A stretch of DNA of 6,714 nucleotides, from NCBI GenBank assembly GCA_015233265.1, contig JADFXZ010000119.1:1-6714 (forward strand). The letters run 5' to 3'. This DNA comes from Nitrospirota bacterium (GTDB lineage: Bacteria > Nitrospirota > Thermodesulfovibrionia > Thermodesulfovibrionales > Magnetobacteriaceae). This document shows positions 5,751 through 6,714 of this stretch, piece by piece (position 1 is the stretch's first letter; each line of letters opens with the position of its first letter). The translations under genes were made by a program, and so were the position numbers. The notes below the pieces were generated by a model. The model did no database searches. It was not told where the DNA came from and saw only the letters and a list, made by a program, of their open reading frames with translations.

Positions 5751-5756
5751 CCTCCT
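5751..5756 (-). promoter_or_regulatory. strong Shine-Dalgarno site of the Bax1-like gene
   Basis: AGGAGG on the minus strand lies 10 nt before ATG 5740 and overlaps the stop region of the GDSL remnant. It contrasts with the SD-less starts at 3901, 4011 and 6048. Confidence 0.75.
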
Positions 5757-5985
5757 ATAGTGTTATTTTAGAGAAAACTTCGTCGTAGATTACCTCAGCA
5801 AGTAACTCATAGCCCTTCGTCGACAGATGAAGACCATCGTTAGAATATTCGATGGCAAGGCGTTGCACCGGAGTCTCGCACGATGCGCTGAAGTAATCCG
5901 CAAATGGGATATTCAGCCCCCTTGCGTTTTCTTTTATCATATCATTTGCATATCCATTGATATCACATTGCTTGTAGCCTGTCAA
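5755..5985 (-). pseudogene. C-terminal remnant of an SGNH/GDSL hydrolase
   Basis: The frame holds at most 76 codons from TTG 5985 (61 from ATG 5940). It reads like the C-terminal third of an SGNH/GDSL esterase: DMIKENARGLNIPFADYFSA, then NDGLHLSTKGYELLAEVI. The D-x-x-H of NDGLH (Asp50, His53 of the 76-codon frame) is the family's block V, holding the catalytic Asp and His. The N-terminal GDS serine block, and the Gly and Asn blocks, are absent. TAG at 5989-5991 stops the frame upstream, and no other minus-strand frame there continues the family. About 100-150 residues are therefore missing and it cannot be an active hydrolase alone. The break lies close to the promoter region of the divergent gene at 6048. 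It may still be transcribed ahead of the Bax1-like gene. Confidence 0.7.
5957..5985 (-). promoter_or_regulatory. possible promoter for the GDSL remnant / Bax1-like unit
   Basis: On the minus strand TTGACA (5985-5980) and TATCAA (5962-5957) are 17 bp apart. Transcription would start near 5950, upstream of ATG 5940, and run into the Bax1-like gene. If real, the broken gene's 5' end was replaced by, or created, a promoter. Confidence 0.35.
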
Positions 5986-6032
5986 GAACTATTTTGGTAA
6001 ACCACAAAAAAATAATCGAGGGGGCTGGCGTG

Positions 6033-6041
6033 TGGTATAAT
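6033..6041 (+). promoter_or_regulatory. consensus extended -10 promoter, predicted leaderless
   Basis: TGGTATAAT is a perfect extended -10 (TGnTATAAT). It ends 6 nt before ATG 6048, so transcription should start at the ATG. There is no convincing -35, which this class does not need. Confidence 0.55.
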
Positions 6042-6047
6042 AGGGGT

Positions 6048-6290
6048 ATGACTAAGACAATGGAATTATACAAGTTGCTCAAAGACAAGCTCAGTGAACA
6101 GGAAAAAAAGGCTCTTGTTGAGGCTTTTGAAGAGATCTCCGAGCAGGCTAAAAAAGAAGTAGCAACTAAGGCTGACTTATTATTGGTTGAAACGCGCTTA
6201 GAAGCGAAAATACGGCTTTACTTTATAATCCTTGCTATATTGTTTCTGATAACAAATCCGAAAGTTATAGACATGCTTTCTAAGCTGTAA
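6048..6290 (+). CDS. small coiled-coil/membrane protein, CCDC90/DUF1640-like
   Basis: From ATG 6048 the protein has 80 residues. Residues 5-55 are a charged helix (MELYKLLKDKLSEQEKK, EEISEQAKKEVATKADL, VETRLEAKI) typical of a coiled coil. Residues 57-70 are one hydrophobic segment (LYFIILAILFLITN), with a short end MLSKL outside the membrane. The ATKADL-(4)-ETRLEAKI pattern before a C-terminal membrane helix is common in small prokaryotic proteins grouped with DUF1640/CCDC90. Their function in bacteria is not established. Start choice is open: GTG 6030 has a Shine-Dalgarno site GAGGGGG (6018-6024) 5 nt upstream, whereas ATG 6048 has a perfect -10 box just before it. If that promoter is the one used, GTG 6030 would not be in the mRNA. 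Frame and end are firm; the start is not. Confidence 0.7.
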   Translation: MTKTMELYKLLKDKLSEQEKKALVEAFEEISEQAKKEVATKADLLLVETRLEAKIRLYFIILAILFLITNPKVIDMLSKL

Positions 6291-6354
6291 GACTGGTTAA
6301 ATAGCCCTGCCGTCAGCTTGGGCGGGAGAAGTGAAAAGCCTTTTAATAATTTTC

Positions 6355-6368
6355 TTGCATCATTGCAA
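6355..6368. other. small hairpin downstream of the coiled-coil gene
   Basis: TTGCA and TGCAA form a 5-bp stem around a TCAT loop, about 65 bp after the stop codon at 6290. It is too short to call a terminator alone. An imperfect CCCTGCC / GGGCGGG pairing near 6304-6325 followed by T-rich sequence could also serve. Confidence 0.25.
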
Positions 6369-6372
6369 CCTA

Positions 6373-6420
6373 ATTGATTGCCTTATCAAAATCACCACGC
6401 GCGCTATAAGCTAAACCACG
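6373..6420 (-). pseudogene. TPR-repeat remnant
   Basis: Sixteen codons on the minus strand read RGLAYSARGDFDKAIN and then TAG. This is a near-canonical half of a tetratricopeptide repeat (RGLAY-x-x-GDFDKAI). The frame is closed by TGA at 6432-6430 upstream. It begins just after the stop of the small ORF at 6423-6617 but in a different frame, so the two may be parts of one decayed secreted TPR protein. TPR units occur in arrays; a single half unit is evidence of deletion. Confidence 0.5.
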
Positions 6421-6422
6421 TC

Positions 6423-6617
6423 CTATTGTTCAGAATGAGACAACGCGCTCTCAAAAAATCTATCAGCAAACATGCCTACCTGTTGCCCAGTTTCCGTCTC
6501 TACGCTTATGCCTTTGGCTTCAGGCTCATGGATTGGAATCAGGGCAATTGCCAGTAGTGACACAAAGATGGCTATCGTCCGGCGTATATAATCAACGTAA
6601 ATCATCATCCGATGCAT
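6423..6617 (-). CDS. small single-TM or secreted protein, unidentified
   Basis: This is a 64-codon ORF starting at ATG 6617 that I do not recognise. Residues 11-29 (IRRTIAIFVSLLAIALIPI) follow the signal-peptide pattern: two arginines, then a hydrophobic core, then a polar region HEPEAKG that could hold a cleavage site. The rest (about 36-64) is soluble, with MFADRFFESALS likely helical. The length is short for a complete secreted protein, and a TPR fragment in another frame follows at once. It may thus be the 5' piece of a frameshifted TPR lipoprotein-like or periplasmic gene. No Shine-Dalgarno site; a weak extended -10 lies directly before the ATG. Divergent from a strong promoter at 6654-6681. 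Confidence 0.45.
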   Translation of the reverse strand: MHRMMIYVDYIRRTIAIFVSLLAIALIPIHEPEAKGISVETETGQQVGMFADRFFESALSHSEQ

Positions 6618-6623
6618 TGTACA

Positions 6624-6632
6624 ATTTAATCA
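6624..6632 (-). promoter_or_regulatory. weak extended -10 before the small ORF
   Basis: Minus-strand TGATTAAAT (TG, one base, TTAAAT) ends 6 nt before ATG 6617. TTAAAT matches TATAAT at four of six positions and no -35 fits. The placement repeats that seen at 3901, 4011 and 6048. Confidence 0.3.
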
Positions 6633-6653
6633 CTATTGATTTCAACAGAGCGC

Positions 6654-6681
6654 TTGACACAAACAGCGTAAACTTTATAAT
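6654..6681 (+). promoter_or_regulatory. perfect-consensus sigma70 promoter of the gene at the right edge
   Basis: TTGACA (6654-6659) and TATAAT (6676-6681) are 16 bp apart. Transcription would start near 6688. Two starts are possible: ATG 6712, at the very end of the window, with a purine-rich GGAAAGAAG before it, or ATG 6699, with a second -10-like TTTAAT (6686-6691) 7 nt upstream. The frames differ, so the downstream gene cannot be identified from this window. Confidence 0.75.
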
Positions 6682-6714
6682 ATACTTTAATATATATTAT
6701 GGAAAGAAGAAATG

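Overview
The window looks like a piece of a Gram-negative bacterial chromosome with moderate GC content. Diderm signs are an SPII lipoprotein and two secreted-type proteins whose C-termini resemble the IPTL-CTERM sorting signal. Nitrospirota or a related environmental lineage would fit, but that is an inference from style; no phylogenetic marker is present. There is no rRNA, tRNA, CRISPR array, transposase or phage structural gene.

Left part (1-2266): two tandem paralogues encode proteins built from 42-residue beta-propeller-like repeats ending in a membrane-anchor/sorting tail. The first (54-767) has lost its start codon, signal peptide and the first half of its first repeat. The second (1031-2119) is complete: it has a promoter, a Shine-Dalgarno site, a signal peptide, seven repeats and the sorting tail. 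The intact gene carries a nearly exact 252-bp in-frame tandem duplication that raised it from five repeats to seven. The two copies also differ by a compensated pair of one-base indels inside the sorting tail.

Middle part (2267-4928): a lipoprotein with an NlpC/P60 peptidase domain (minus), a small unidentified ORF (plus), an IHF/HU-like protein with a C-terminal extension (minus), and divergently from it a TIGR01777/YfcH-type NAD(P)-binding epimerase (plus).

Right part (4929-6714): a Bax inhibitor-1/YccA-type membrane protein (minus) lies just downstream of a 5'-truncated SGNH/GDSL hydrolase remnant. Divergent from these is a small coiled-coil/membrane protein resembling the CCDC90/DUF1640 group (plus). 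Next come a short TPR remnant and a small single-TM or secreted ORF (both minus). At the right edge a perfect-consensus sigma70 promoter drives a gene that lies outside the window.

Two themes recur. Several genes (3901 minus, 4011 plus, 6048 plus, perhaps 6617 minus) have a -10-like box 6-7 nt before the ATG and no Shine-Dalgarno site, which predicts leaderless mRNAs. The window also holds several broken genes (propeller copy 1, the GDSL remnant, the TPR remnant), suggesting an actively rearranging region. I see no complete new defence or mobile system. The propeller pair, read as a possible expressed gene plus silent donor, is the most interesting item.
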